Assembly (NCBI GenBank): GCA_944472155.2
Contig: OX235279.1
Span: 160,664,199 to 160,728,198 of the forward strand
Reading direction: 5' to 3'
Source of the DNA: Trichobilharzia szidati
Lineage: Eukaryota; Platyhelminthes; Trematoda; Strigeidida; Schistosomatidae
DNA: 64,000 nucleotides
Each line of letters begins with the position of its first letter. Within the stretch, counting starts at the first letter, position 1. The notes below the pieces were generated by a model that was given only the letters and a program-made list of their open reading frames with translations, searched no databases and was not told the origin of the DNA. The position numbers were made by a program, and so were the translations under genes. Shown piece after piece: positions 31,279 through 43,508 of the stretch.

Positions 31279-32149
31279 AAGCCTTCCATCCTTATAATCT
31301 GAATCTACTACAGGCCCAACCAACAAACATATATGTAAGTTATGATACACTCTTCGGTGTGTGCTACTACAACATTATTTTTATCTCATGAAAATGAAAA
31401 CCCCTGTCTCCCAGTGGAAAATTTAAAGTTCGTTTCCATATATATTCACTCCAAAAGAAGTCCCGCCGTTAGGGCTCATTTGTTTCTTTAAATTCAACAC
31501 AAAAGTTCAATTAGCCAATTCCATATTATTAGTACACGACATTCCGCTTTTTCATGGAGAACAGGTTGTTCGTCCTTTTCGTAAACAACACATTAATAAG
31601 AATCATTAGTGTTGTAATATTTCATACCATTGATAACTCATTTTATTATTTAGTTCATTTTAGAGAAGACTATCGTCTCCATTTGGGCATTGGAATGTAA
31701 TGAATAGTGGCTGGCTAAAAAACTTAATCTATAGCTTCGCGCAGACCAGTCACATTTCGGTAAAGTGGTCAAAAAAAACGACGGAAGAAGTATGTAACGG
31801 TACTATAAAGGAAAAAAGTTGTTCGAAAAAATAATGTGATGAAGACGAATCTGATGACATGAGGTAATTACATCTACCTGTGAATAATTTACAATCGCAC
31901 CCCTTAAGGAATGACTGATACATCAAAGTATAGCTGTGCTCGAAGATGAAGTACAAATCGCCACTCTAAGGAAAAGTATTGGAAGAAGCCAAAAAGGACT
32001 GTTGACTCAGATTCAGTGATAAAGAACAGTATACTCTTGTAAGATATGTTACTTTTGGAACTTATATTTCTTTAGAGATACAACTCCTCATAAATGGAGT
32101 CGATACCGATTGATCAAGTAAGGGGTTCTAGTTGTTGACCACTCTGTGT
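31279..32149. other. no gene recognised
   Basis: AT-rich spacer between two oppositely oriented LINE copies. Confidence 0.3.
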
Positions 32150-33770
32150 GAAAACATGAATTTCTCGTGTATTTTGTTCGACTGCATTTTAAACAACCTC
32201 TTATGACTAGGTGACAGAGGTAGCTTTAAAAAAGAGGAAAGGTTAGAAACTTCAGTACCCAAACCATTTATTACAGCATAAACCAAATTAATTCGCATCA
32301 TCTTACGGATGTTAATGAAAAGAGGTTTGGATTTTCCATCCTCTTCTCATAAATGACGTGCGAAATACTTCTAACTATCCTGCTACCTACTAACTGTACT
32401 CTTACCAAGAATTCTAGCCCCTTGGAGCATAGATCAACTGCCTGTATGCAGTATTCAAAATGGGCTTTGACTGACTGATGCTTTCTGCGTGACCACAGAG
32501 CCGAGGGCACAACTGCTTAAGGGCAGTTTTTAGAATTGTGTCCGTTTTAGGACCACCGTACAGTAGGTCGGAATGTGAAATTTTCGGGTCGACCATTTCT
32601 AACCCCTGTTCTCCAAAGTAGAAAGGCAGCATAACTGGCATGCTGGAAATCTGAGGGTAACATCTTACTGCTGTTACATTCCTGTTCCCCAGCAGTACAA
32701 CTTTTTCCACAGACCCCCAGCATAGTGTAAACATCTTATACTATACTACTTTTAGTCTAGTCGCATGGTGGGACCTCTGGGAACATTAGTTCTAACCAGT
32801 GTAGGTCGTTGGTCATTCCGATATGCAAGCTCGACCACCACTTCATGATAGCACCTATTAGTTGGTGTCTAACATATGCTCACAAGAGTACCTTAAACGT
32901 AATCTCATCTCAGCATTCAAAAGTCCTTCTAATTGTCCACAGTGTTCAGAAAGCCTTGGCTCCAGCTGTTTTTAGGTCATGACTGAAAGTAACTTCCTGA
33001 TTCCTTGTCCTTTAATGTTGGGTAATTCTGTTTTCCTCAGGAGGTACGTCGAATAAAATTTCTAGGCTTGGCGCATCACCTCACTTTTAGGAATTGATTC
33101 CTAAACTCCACCGGTTGAACCATTTGTTTAGTGTGTCTGATTCATTTTGTAAGGTCAGGCTGTCGTTGTCATAATTACTTACGGTTCCCCAAGTCTTAGT
33201 ATCGTCCGCAAATACAGACAAAGATTTTTGGTAGTTTGCTAATGTACATTAAGAACAGTAATTGGTCTGAAATCGTGTCCTACTGCACCCTCACTGCGAG
33301 AATATGTCACTTACTTGCCTGCCCGCTTGGCAGTCCGTAAACCAACCACGTAAGCTGTTAGCTAATCGGAACTCTTTTGGTCTACTGAGACCTAAATGAG
33401 GCACCTTACTGATTGCTTTACTAGAATCAATAAAAACTACATCAGTCAGCAGGTTACTATCCGTGGCTCCACATAATTTTTTCTTAGCCGTCAACAGATT
33501 CGTTAGACAGGATTGCCCTGGTGTGAATCTGTGCTGTTCCTCTTCCATTAGGTCATGTTTCTCCACATGAGCTAGTATGCGCTCCTTAACAATTTTCTTT
33601 AACACCTTAGCGACAATATATACTACACCTACAGGTCGGAAATATGTTACAAACTGCATGTTCCCCTCTACGGAGATGGAGCCTACAACTGCATCTTTCA
33701 AGTCCTTGGATAGCCTAGTCTGAGATACAAACATGGTGAATATACCTGTTAATGGCAACTATGCAGTTGC
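32150..33770 (-). pseudogene. CR1/jockey-like reverse transcriptase, older minus-strand copy
   Basis: Same family as 29902-31278 but more decayed and inverted relative to it. The frame at 33758-33291 carries SQTRLSKDLKDAVVGSI, a Phe-Arg-Pro-Val block, EEEQHRFTPGQSCLTNLL and DVVFIDSSKAISKVPHL, where the Ala-Phe-Asp of the first catalytic box has become Ala-Ile-Ser. Many stops follow. The thumb reappears near 32510-32298 with YCIQAVDLCSKGLEFLVRVQ and a Glu-Lys-Arg-Met-Glu-Asn-Pro-Asn-Leu-Phe-Ser-Leu segment. The Ala-Asp-Asp box was not found. Confidence 0.75.
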
Positions 33771-35104
33771 CACTGAGAAGAATAAGAACTTAGTGTGGAG
33801 CGTCGTAAGCCCTGGCGGCAGTCTTAGAGTCACAGCATTGTCTATTATGGTATAGAGAGTAACCTTGCAGAACTCATGTGTATTATTGCCTGATATGAAA
33901 AAATCATAGAAGTATTTGAAAGGGTTTTCAGCTGCCGTAAATATATTTTTATCATTTTCGGTATACCACCATTTATTTAAGTTCTACTTTTTGTATGTGA
34001 TCGGTCTTGTGGGGGCAATATGGGCAGTCCATCATGTTTCATATTCTATACGACTTTTGTTACATATGGACTTGCAAAGCTTCCGAACTCTGTGATAAAA
34101 TTACAATCGAGGGGAATGTCATCAAGAGTCTAAGCTATGATTAGTAGAATCTTGAGGACCCAAGTTATAGTTTCTTTGTTGGCATATCAAACAAACATTG
34201 GAATTCGTTTACAAGACTAATTAGTCAATGATTGGAATTTTGCTTTGTCTGTCAGTGATGAGATAGTATAACAAACCCATTTGCATAATGCATAGATACA
34301 TTCATGTTCGCCAGTGCACATTTATACATCATCTCTTTCGTTGACTGGTGATGCTAGTTGACATAGGATTGGGTTGGAAAAGAGCTAGTGGTAGTCAAAC
34401 CAGTCGGTCAGTGAAATCCATAACAGTTAGTTTAAACCACGTAAGGAGGTATAGACTGACTGCCTACCTGAGTGGAGTCCTCGGGATGTTAAGAACGAAT
34501 GGCTAGAGACTATTGGTGGTGATATGGTCCAGAATCTTCGTTCTCGATGGCGCAGAAGCGTTCACTCTTTCTGACTTGTCACATCCAATAAAACTCTACC
34601 ATTCTTCTATATTATTATTCCTTTTCCCTCACACTTCTGTTTATTATGTCTCCTTTGAACCTCTCTTTACACTCTCCTCTTGCTTTGTGTGGTACATGAA
34701 GGGAGTGTGGCAACTCGAACTGCTGCACATCTATGCATACTTCTATGTTGAAACCAGTCAGTCATTTATAAATCCTTTTGATCCTAGGAAGACGCAACTT
34801 AGTATGCTAGGTGGTAGTGTGTTTTAGTTGTAGTTTTGACGAGTAAGATTGAACTACTGAACTGAATTCTAAAGAGGTACGTCAACTGAATCTTTATTTG
34901 TGTAGGTTTTCATCCCGACAAACTATTTTCAGCCGGTAGTTTGGGTCCAGTGCGATTGTTCTTATTTTTCCTAAAGGTGTGTCAGTTGGTCAGCATATTT
35001 CTGTAGGCGATGAATCACACAGCTGTCTCAGGAGATCACAGGTGTAAGATAGTGCGATTCAGTTACTCAGATTCTTTAATGTATAAAGCTATAAACCTGA
35101 CTTA
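33771..35104. other. no gene recognised
   Basis: The stretch 34440-34830 looks repeat-derived (GGACTCCTCGGG, TCGATGGCGC), but no family was assigned and no second copy was seen. Confidence 0.3.
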
Positions 35105-35340
35105 ATATGATGTGTTATGATGCAGGTTTGATCACGAGCTGATATCAATTAGAGAACCATTGGAAGGAACATGAAGTACGGGACAGCTGTTTCGTCCTAG
35201 TTTGGGGATCTTCATCAGTATGCACCTACCTGGGTTTGAACCCCGGAACTTTTCAGTGGTTACTCGACGACGACTGGTAGCTGCTCCATATATTGCGAAT
35301 TGGCAGAAGTTGGAATGCATAGGCCAGTGGGTGAACGGTC
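35105..35340 (-). mobile_element. hammerhead-bearing SINE (Sm-alpha-like), minus copy
   Basis: In minus sense it has a tRNA-like region with a GGGGTTCAAACCCAGG box-B type sequence (35232-35247), directly followed by a hammerhead ribozyme core (35181-35218). It then has a tail reading CAATGGTTCTCTAATTGATA and TCAGCTCGTGATCAAA. The same layout and shared tail words (GGTTCT...ACTGATGTCAGCTCGTTACCAATCAAA) occur at 35341-35530 on the other strand. Schistosome Sm-alpha SINEs are known to carry hammerheads between a pol III promoter and a 3' tail. Confidence 0.75.
35181..35218 (-). ncRNA. hammerhead ribozyme core (type I, short stem III)
   Basis: Minus sense order: CTGATGA (35218-35212), a stem II hairpin with GATCCCC and TAGGAC arms, GAAA (35193-35190), then the self-complementary ACAGCTGT (35190-35183) as a minimal stem III. 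The cleavage triplet GTC follows (35184-35182). All core nucleotides are present. Compared with the Sm-alpha type (GTCCC...AGGAC) stem II carries extra bases, and stem I is not obviously paired, so activity is uncertain. Confidence 0.75.
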
Positions 35341-35530
35341 TACGAGCTTGCCTTGTACCTGGGAGGTCCTGAGCTCGAACCTCGGTGGGCGTATACCGAC
35401 GAGGAGTCCCAAACTAGGACGAAACATCTGTCCAGTACTTCGCGGTATTCTAGTGGTTCTATAACTGATGTCAGCTCGTTACCAATCAAATCACTACAAA
35501 CCAACGCCTGAGAATAATGACATGACGTAA
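35341..35530 (+). mobile_element. hammerhead-bearing SINE, plus copy with mutated core
   Basis: It contains a GAGCTCGAACCTCGG box-B type sequence (35371-35385). The core is CCGACGA (35396-35402, two changes from CTGATGA), GAGTCCCAAACTAGGAC forming stem II, GAAAC at 35421-35425, and CATCTGTCC. The tail words match the minus copy at 35105-35340, so the two SINEs lie head to head. Confidence 0.75.
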
Positions 35531-35920
35531 ATGCTGAAGTGAAAGGCATAGTATTAAATAGGTAAACAATAATACAGACTAGCGTTTTAGTATTCTCTTG
35601 ACAGTAATGCTACTAGTTAACTCATTATCGTGTAAAACGAATGGTGAGGTTTTTTCTACTGATAATACTTATTGTTAACATTTAGCACCTTCATATATCT
35701 AGCTGGATTACAAATCTATCCAGAGTTGCTCAATAGAAACGTAATGGCTGATAAAATCAATGGCTCTTGATAAATTTATCGTCCTTTACGCGGCAAGATG
35801 AAAAGTCCGATGTTTCGTAGTTCCCTTTGTGTTCTTATCATTGTACTTCTTTTCGGTTTTTTCTTATTAATAATTTCAAACAATGCTTAACAATGTACCA
35901 AAACTGAATTTCTTTTTCAG

Positions 35921-36447
35921 ATCACCTTTCGGTATTAAATTCCTTTTGGATTATGAAAGCCCCTGAAAATTGTTCAGCCGATTGTCGTACTGTTATTGCT
36001 CCTGCAAATGTTCTTCTTGTTACAAGCATTTGTACCATTCTTGGAGGCATTGTTCTTGTCACGTTAGGCATTTGCTTCGGACTGACCAATGGTGGTCATA
36101 GTTCCCATTTATCTATATCGTATGTTGGCATTCCTATTATTCTCTCTGGTTGTGTCACCTTAGCAGTAGCTACTGTCAGAATTATCCATACAAATAAGGG
36201 ACTCAACAGTATGAATCTGACATTATACGAATTTAAAAAACAATGGAGTCAAGAGGATTCCAGTTTTGAGTCTACATCCTTCAACGTTCAAGAAGGTGCT
36301 TGCAATTCATTCTCTTCATCGGTGTGTACACCTGCGAATAAATTCGATTCTGCTTCATTGAATGATGGTGATGAAGTAGAATTTCCGAAACAGTTGACAA
36401 ATCATCAGCGATTGCCAATGCCGCCAAGACGAGCTGTATTGAATTAA
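35921..36447 (+). CDS. two-pass membrane protein, terminal exon (unrecognised family)
   Basis: A strong acceptor (TTCTTTTTCAG, ending 35920) opens a frame that stays open through ATG 35953 to the TAA at 36445. From the ATG there are 164 residues. Residues about 20-45 (VLLVTSICTILGGIVLVTLGICF) and 58-80 (VGIPIILSGCVTLAVATVRII) form two hydrophobic segments with a short loop. The N-terminus has two Cys, and the C-terminal half is Ser/Asn-rich and hydrophilic, ending PMPPRRAVLN. A poly(A) signal follows at 36609. Topology suggests a small integral membrane protein with both ends in the cytosol. The frame is also open back to the acceptor, so this may be a 3' terminal exon continuing an upstream coding exon, or a trans-spliced exon with its own ATG. 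Clean reading frame and codon usage differ from the decayed repeats around it. Function not known. Confidence 0.7.
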
Positions 36448-36608
36448 GAGGATTTCAGGTGCTTTTGTAAGCTGAGGTGTCTTCTACCTATGTAAATGCT
36501 GGGTGTATTCGTTTGTAAATATATATACTTTGTGTCTTTCTCCAGAATCTTTATTATTATTATTATTTTTCTATCTTCTATGTTTTATGTGATATTAATC
36601 ATTGATTA

Positions 36609-36614
36609 AATAAA
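36609..36614 (+). terminator. AATAAA poly(A) signal
   Basis: Canonical signal 162 bases after the stop codon of the membrane-protein exon. Confidence 0.7.
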
Positions 36615-37559
36615 CTTTTATATGCGTTCTGTTTGTTTTAAGTTGAAGGAGGCATACTTAAACAAGCCAGCTAACTGACGTGTGTTTAAGTTGTCTTAAC
36701 AGTAAGCGATCATTCTGACCTAGTTTCAATTGGCTCGCCTCACTGCTTAGTGGTATTTACTGTTAGGCGAAGTTGACTGAGTTAACAGAGCCTCGAGAAT
36801 GGAGCATAATTTAATTTGTTCCGTGTACAGTTCTCATTGTGTTACAGTTTAAGTTATTATTTGTAAATAAGTTATTGAATTGCAATTATGAGTGTATCCT
36901 TGAAGCAATAGACATGTTAAGACAACAATACTACTTATTTCCTTCGGGGGGGGGGGAGATTGTATCCTTGGTCTATTGATTACTGCACAAACAACCGGAT
37001 CATATTCTCATATTGAAAAAAATAATAAACGAAGTTCTGTCGATTGACCTTTATGCAATCACCCGGATACACAAATTGGGAGAGAGAGAGAGAGTTGAAA
37101 GACAGCCTTGGCTTCTCTTCTGATTGACGGATAGATGTAGGACTTTGCGCAGGAGTGGATTAGTTCAAGTTGCGGTGTATCGAGAGAGACAAAACAGAGG
37201 GAACATTATTCTGCATAGCATTGATAAGCGGGAGTATCTAAGTGATATTTCTGTTCCTCGAAGGTGATATGGAGTAGTGATTAGGTCAACGGCATGTGAC
37301 ACAAATTTTCCATCAGCAACCACGAAAATGTGCTAATATAATATGGGATCGAATGCTATGTACTTTTTTATACTAGGATGTAGAAGAATTCGTAATAGTG
37401 ATAATTTGCTGTATTCTAAAAACAGTAGTTATGATACACTATGGAATTTTCAGCATTCGGTACAGCATTGCATCTAACTTACTCGACAACAGGAAAAACA
37501 AAATATAAAAATAATATTGCAGGATTGATAACAGAAGCATTTTTGGCATAAGCAGTGAT
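36615..37559. other. no gene recognised; simple repeats
   Basis: Contains a G run near 36946-36956 and a (GA)n tract near 37081-37094. No supported exon. Confidence 0.35.
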
Positions 37560-40490
37560 AATGAAGTTAAAAATCTACAAAAAGTGTAAAATGATGATAA
37601 TAGCTAAATTATGAGTTAATTGAAATAGTATCGCCTTAGAGAATAAAAGAGCCAAATATGGTATCCTTGAGTTTCTGTACTTGGTTCTACGAGCAGATAT
37701 TCGTTTATAATGGCTTGTAGTTCCACCTGATGCGATACAAGGAAGGGGATAGTTGAGAATAGGGAGAGGGGGTATATGCAGTTCAGACAAAATGGATTCG
37801 GAACATTCGTTACACAAGTCCAGGTGTCTGTCAACTACTGTAGTAACAAGCTGACTAATTTGATGAACACTACTCGTCCTACTGACAACCTTCAATACCC
37901 TGTGCAGTATTTTTTTATTTTATGACGTCACCCTTTTTGAGTGGCCCAGATAAGACTACGAGGGTATTAAATAACGATAGGGAGCTAACAAATTGTAAAA
38001 GTAGAAGTCGAGTCACTCCAGATTGTCTTAACTTCTTAATGTAGCAGGTTAGGTAGATAGATATGGGATGACTAAGGAAAGGCAGAGGATAGAATTATGC
38101 CATGGCATTTTATGCTAGACTTAGTCTCTATTTTGGCACCCCCTATGCTAAAAGCGTCGTGTGAACGAACCAGTTCTTGTAGATCATATTTCTTTTTGAA
38201 GGTGAATTTAATTATCTGACATGCAGAAGGATTCAAGATAAAACTGTTTAGCTTGGACCACTGACTGATATCCGATAGAAAGCTGTTAGGTTTGAAACAG
38301 TCAGATCTAGAAGTAACTGGCAGCGAGACAGTCAGATCATCGTCAGTGTATTTGACGAAGTTGATTTCATCCGAAAGAGTCGTGTCGTGTAAGAAGGGAT
38401 AAAAAAGAAAAGGACAGATAACAACACCTTGAGGGACTCCAGCTTCAGTAAGCAGGCAAAGCAGAGGAAGATTTACGGTTATGTACTATATACAGAAATG
38501 TGCTAGAGAGATAAGAATGCAGCCAGTTGACACCACAGGACCCAGTTTGTGTCAGAGGAAACTTATTTGACAGAAGGCATCTAGGCACAGAGTGAAAAGC
38601 AGATGTATAGTCAAGGAAGGTAGGTATATCGGACACATTCGGCCCCTTTGTCATAGGGGAAACAATATTACGATCTAAGACAGAAGTAGCACCATCTAGA
38701 GTACTGCTGTGTTTGTAAGCAAACTATTTGGGGTCGTTAACGTCTTTCAAAGTTGAGTAAGAGTAATTTCTCTATTAATTTCAAAATAGAATAGGTAGTC
38801 GGCATTGGTTCAAATTAAGGATTAATACCAGAACGTGATCTGGGTGCCGGTATAATTTTAATGTCTTTCCATAAGGTAGGTACAACATAACTGGGAAAGG
38901 AAGCATTGAAAATGTTCGTAAGGAGATAACATGAAGTATCAGCACATCTAAGGACAAAAGCAGATGCATCATCTGGACAAAGGTTTTAGAGGTTTCGGAT
39001 ATTTGAGAACATCAGCAGTGTTAAAACCTTCGAAGTCACTAACATTTTTATTTGCTACATTAGGAAAAGAAGCATCACTAGGAGGGTGTCTGAAATACTT
39101 GTTGGTTAGTTTACATCAACAGAGGGAACACTAATACCCTGCTTACCGCTACCAGTAATCTCGTTGAAAAATATCCACATGTTTGCGGGAGTTTTACATG
39201 GCAAAAGTCTTTGGCTATGAATAGTGTTCAGTCTTTAGATTTCAGGTTAGATCAAGATGTTGATCATTTTTAGACGAGATTTGTCTTTAGACTTGGACAA
39301 CTGCTGTTTTTCTCTGCGTAGTTTTTTGAGATGAGGAGAAGAGAAACGGTCAAGTCTTTAGAATGATGTCTGTGTTAGGGCAATATACGTCTAGGCAGGT
39401 AATCAGTTATATCATTGACACTATCATCTAGTGCGTGCTCAGTACATAGTTAACAGTTAGTGTCATTCAGCATGCATCGAAGGTTATGTATATTGTCCTG
39501 TGAGTAGCAAATCTGTTGCGTTTTCTCGGAAAGGTGTTAAAAGATAACTGTGTGCGACTTGCCGTGTATTTTAGGCAACACTCGAATAATGCAATATGCG
39601 TCGGTGGCACAGTGGTTAGGACTCTCGCCGACCATGCACATGGTCCGAGGTTCGATCCCCTGCCGACGCACACCCGATATCTATGGTCGGCCTGCAAAAT
39701 TTGGGCTACCGATATCCATGCTGAAAATTCCATACTTGTACCAAAAATACGGTGTGGAATCAAGCTGTAATCAAATTAAAAAAAATGATCTGATATCGAT
39801 ATTGGAGCACGTTTGCATTCTGCGCATATTCCAACATCATTGGTGAACACACCAAGACAGGTGTTTAATGAGGTCGAGTAGCAAAGTTGACAATGTTTAC
39901 ATGACCCAGTGATTGAAGGAAAGAACAGTCGCAGGAATTGAAGTCATCAGTGACTACTGATAGACAGTTCTCAAGATGAGTAGCAGCAAATATAGTGAAT
40001 TCATCCGCAAAATTTGATAGATCCGAGAGGGAACAGCCAGGAGTAACGTGAATGTGTGAGGTAAAACTGTGTTTATGCTGTGATAAGTATTTGGGATGAC
40101 ATTTGACTGTATTACAATCGATAAATTCACTCGAGAATGAAACTGACCACTGGAAATAAATGAAAGCAGCAACTCCACCGCCACATTTCTCTCTGGAGTA
40201 AAGTCGATCTTGTCTGAATTGTGTAAAATCATTTAGTGAGACCAGATTGTCATCATAAAGCTCATGGAGCCATACTTCTAATGAAAACAGGAACGGTAGT
40301 ACAATGGGTAGTTGTTTGTTGTAGTGCTCGTTGCCATATACTGTGATGCTTTTTCTTAGCTTTGTTAGAAACCTGAAAGTCACCTGGTCTTAAACATTTT
40401 AAAAATTCACGAGAGTAAATAATACTGTTCGACGCCCTACTTTGAGATATACAGACAAATAAAACGCGATAAATTAGAGGCAATATATTG
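37560..40490 (-). pseudogene. CR1-like LINE ORF2, full order but degraded, split by a SINE
   Basis: Minus-strand order from 40490 downward. The apurinic-type endonuclease comes first (40383-39865): LEVWLHELYDDNLVSLNDFTQ, DRLYSREKCGGGVAAF, a Ser-Asp-Leu-Ser-Asn block, then Val-Thr-Asp-Asp-Phe-Asn-Ser where the family has Gly-Asp-Phe-Asn. A linker follows, and then the reverse transcriptase with DIPTFLDYTSAFHSVPRCLL near 38640-38580 (first catalytic Asp), a Gly-Val-Pro-Gln-Gly block near 38440, and FVKYTDDLTVSLPV near 38350 (second catalytic Asp pair). The tail runs to about 37575. Most segments need frame changes. A plus-strand SINE (39600-39787) lies between endonuclease and RT. Confidence 0.8.
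39600..39787 (+). mobile_element. tRNA-derived SINE inserted in a CR1-like ORF2
   Basis: Starts GTCGGTGGCACAGTGGTTAG (A-box), with GGTTCGATCCC (box B) at about 39650-39660. The body matches the copy at 4045-4236 almost completely, with the tail GTGGAATCAAGCTGTAATC and an A8-type end. Younger than its host LINE copy. Confidence 0.9.
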
Positions 40491-41089
40491 ATGGAAGTTT
40501 AGGTAGCCCAACGTTGAAACAGGCCAACTCCATGTAAGCTATGAAACAGTCACCAAGCAATGAACTAATTAGAAACAGCATAGTTACTCTCTTCTCTCCG
40601 TGTATATATTCAATAAATAAGTAACTGAGCGTTTGATATCTCAATTTGAACAAAATTAGTGGGTGTACCAGTACTCAGACTGCTAGAATGAACAGATTTA
40701 TCGAAAAGCATAGGTTTGCCCTGAGTAATAGCATCTAGCAAGCCTACTACAGTGCTGAATTAAATCTCACTAATTCTGAACTAACTCTAACATTCTGAAT
40801 CTGTTCTGAAATGGTGTGATCAAGCACACACAGATCAGAACTCAGTGCTGGTCTTCACCATGACTGGCACTAATTCAGCATCCTGTTCATTTTCCAGGCA
40901 TTTTCAGGAGTAGATCAGAACCTACTGGGTCTGCTTATCAGCGTTGTTTCAGTCTTCACACCACATATTCAGCAGTGACTAGCATAACTTAAGAACGAAA
41001 AGACTGCTGGCGCAATTCATTCAGTTTGCAGAAAGAAATCAGTTTTTATGATTAGGAGAATTTTATATTTAAATAAGCAAATAAATGAA
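40491..41089. other. no gene recognised
   Basis: Possible 5' UTR of the minus-strand LINE; the block 40790-40990 is rich in TCAGAAC/TTCTGA words without a clear repeat unit. Confidence 0.3.
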
Positions 41090-42220
41090 TAAATTTATTC
41101 TCATAGTACAGTACATAAGGGACGCCAGTTTACAGACATCATCAAATTGCCACAGAAATAGAACCATATAATTCAATCACGATTTACAGGCAGTAGGAAG
41201 ATATGCTTTACGTGTTCGCTGGAGATTATACATACACTTGATAAATGTTAATCCCAGTAGTATAAAACAGCCTTTTCACTTATATACAATCATTTCTGTG
41301 CACAGTTGGAAAAATCTGCTAGATCGTCAGTGAGTGCAACACATCAGGAAATACAGAAGTATTGTCTTCGCATTAACAAAAAAAAACCAGGTCTTTGGTG
41401 GATGGATTATAAGTGCCTGGGGAAAAAAAATAAAGCTTGAAGTCAATTTTCACACATAACTTCGTTGTGTGCAGAATCCTCGAATGATAGTTCATTGATG
41501 TGTTATTTTGAAATCAGTGATGTGTTTATCTCATTTGATCTGCAATGTCATTGTTGGGAGTAAATACATAAGCTTCAGACGCATTAATTAATGGATTTCT
41601 ACTGCTTGTGGGTATTTTCTTAGCGTGAAGAAGGTTTATGAATTTCAGATGTTCCGACAGGAGTTGAGAATATTAACTGCTCAGCAACATTATGGATATA
41701 AGTTCATCACATTATCTAAGGAAAGGTGGGTTGTAGTTGGTGAGGTACGCCCAACGAGCGTACATCTGTCCATGTGATGTTGTGGTGAGTTATACCTTTT
41801 TCATGTTGTCGGTTTATGTCCATTTTATTCCACTTATTGTGTTGGGTAGTAGTTTTACAAACGACATTTCTTGTCTGTTTGAGGATACGTATCTTAATCG
41901 TTAATGTTTTATCTAGAATTATAAATATAGGCAAAAAACAACAGGTGTAGTATTTAAGCTTATACATTAAATGGACCTATAATTTCGGAGGCTCTCAGAT
42001 AGGAACTAGAACTACTATCGTTTGCAAACTCTTGTAGTTTGTCATTAAGCACCTTTTTGAAGGAGGCCAATGTACTTGCTTGACGCATTTCCATTGGCCG
42101 TTTATTCCATATCTGTGCATACCTAATCAAGTAAAACTTTTGCCTGTTGGCTGTTTTACATTGTTCGATAGCTACTGTACCCTTAGTGTGTCTTAGTTTG
42201 TAGCCATTGGTACTTATAGC
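41090..42220 (-). mobile_element. 3' end of a CR1/jockey-like LINE (ORF2 tail and 3' UTR)
   Basis: The minus frame at about 42213-41960 is open and reads GYKLRHTKGTVAIEQCKTAN, then QIWNKRPMEMRQASTLASF and an FKKVLNDKL helix, ending at TAA 41962-41960. This is the C-terminal tail of ORF2. The sequence downstream to about 41090 is its 3' UTR, the last 400 bases of which match 17280-17650. The frame is cleaner than in the 18.4-kb copy, so this copy is younger. Confidence 0.75.
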
Positions 42221-42944
42221 ACATTATCACTGCATACCCGTCAAGTGAGGTCCACTGGTAGTATCCTGTAAATAAGCAAAATATGAGATTAGTTGAGGAA
42301 AAATTCTGTTCATCACACTTTAAGCATTAACATTGAGAAAAGTGTACTTACACAACTGCCACTGTTGCCTAACCCTAGTTTCTTTTTCATTTGTCCAGCT
42401 AGCGTTTCTTTCAGGCGCACAGAATAACGTGGGACAAGGCCCCTAAGCCTGCCCCGAACATTCTACAGCTCACTCGAAGTCTGTCCCAAACATTCTGCAT
42501 TGCGCCCGAAATCGTTGATGTTTATTCCTAGCCATACCTAGGACTAAAAATCAATATTGTGAATACATGCTGATTAAACTATAACTTATAAAAGTAAGTA
42601 GGCGCTTCACAATATTACCTGAATTCTTTTCTTCAGCTTACGCCTTTGGATATGTCCTCTCAAATTATGATTTCGTGGTCTTATCCATTATGTCACCAAT
42701 CTCTCTTGACGACATCAGTTGGCCGGAGAACTGCGCCATAATTACAGTTACAGAAGTAAGGACTTCATTAATGAACCTTACATCTCATTATTTTATAAAA
42801 AGCATAGGGCACAATACTGGACTTTGTCACAGTCCCCGAATTGTAAAATTCAAACCCACTTCAGGTTTTAGAACAGGGTACACCATGACTTAAAGTGATA
42901 ACTTTGGATCACTCTGAAGGCAGCCAACCATTTTTTGTTCCTTT

Positions 42945-43080
42945 ACGTTACCAGTGGAACATATGGCCTCAAGCTAGAGGCTTGAAGTTCCGGTAGCAAT
43001 GGTAGCAATACACAACCTTCCCTCTTTACCAGTCTAATTACTGGCTTAGTGAGGTGAAGAAGTGCAGTCTACAAAAAATG
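42945..43080 (-). mobile_element. SINE tail, antisense, in copy A
   Basis: Reverse complement has a short AAGCCTCTAGCTTGAGGCC-like segment, TAGACTGGTAAAGA(G)GGAAGGTTG and a TATGTTCCACTGG end, matching the SINE at 61869-62106. The same SINE is at the same place in copy B (47575-47712), so it was inserted before the duplication. Confidence 0.7.
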
Positions 43081-43155
43081 AGGATTAAACACGCGAACTC
43101 ACAAATATTCCCTTGTACTTTTCGTCTCTTAAAGATGCTTCCAGCTCGTCTAAGT

Positions 43156-43508
43156 GATTGTAGCGGTAAATAATTCCACAAAATTATCGACCACAGCAAT
43201 CATCACTCAACATTGGATGCTGACCCTCACTGTTTAAGTCGACTTGTTTAGCTGAAGGCTTCCGATCAAGCATCGCCGCCATTTGCTACTCCGCCGTGTC
43301 ACGTGCGTGCACGATTACTAGCTAGCTAAGTATTCACTTCAGCCCGCAACTTGGTCTCAAATATATTACGTACTTCGGACGACTAAATCTGGTCTTTTGG
43401 TTTGTCTTTGGTACTCGAAGAGCGAACACTATAGAAGTTGTTGGTATAAGAACTTGCGTTAGTATACTCTGTCCAGTTCGCAAACATTGATACATTCAAC
43501 CTCCAAAT
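43156..43508. other. 353-bp segment present only in copy A
   Basis: Flanked by TGAT at both ends (CTAAGTGATT and CAAATGATC); copy B reads CTAAGTAATC across the join. It is either an insertion in A or a deletion in B through short homology. It contains no recognised feature. Confidence 0.7.

Noticed and set aside
39600..39675. Functional tRNA gene
   Set aside because: A- and B-box are present, but there is no tRNA cloverleaf, and the sequence continues into a SINE body with an A-rich tail.
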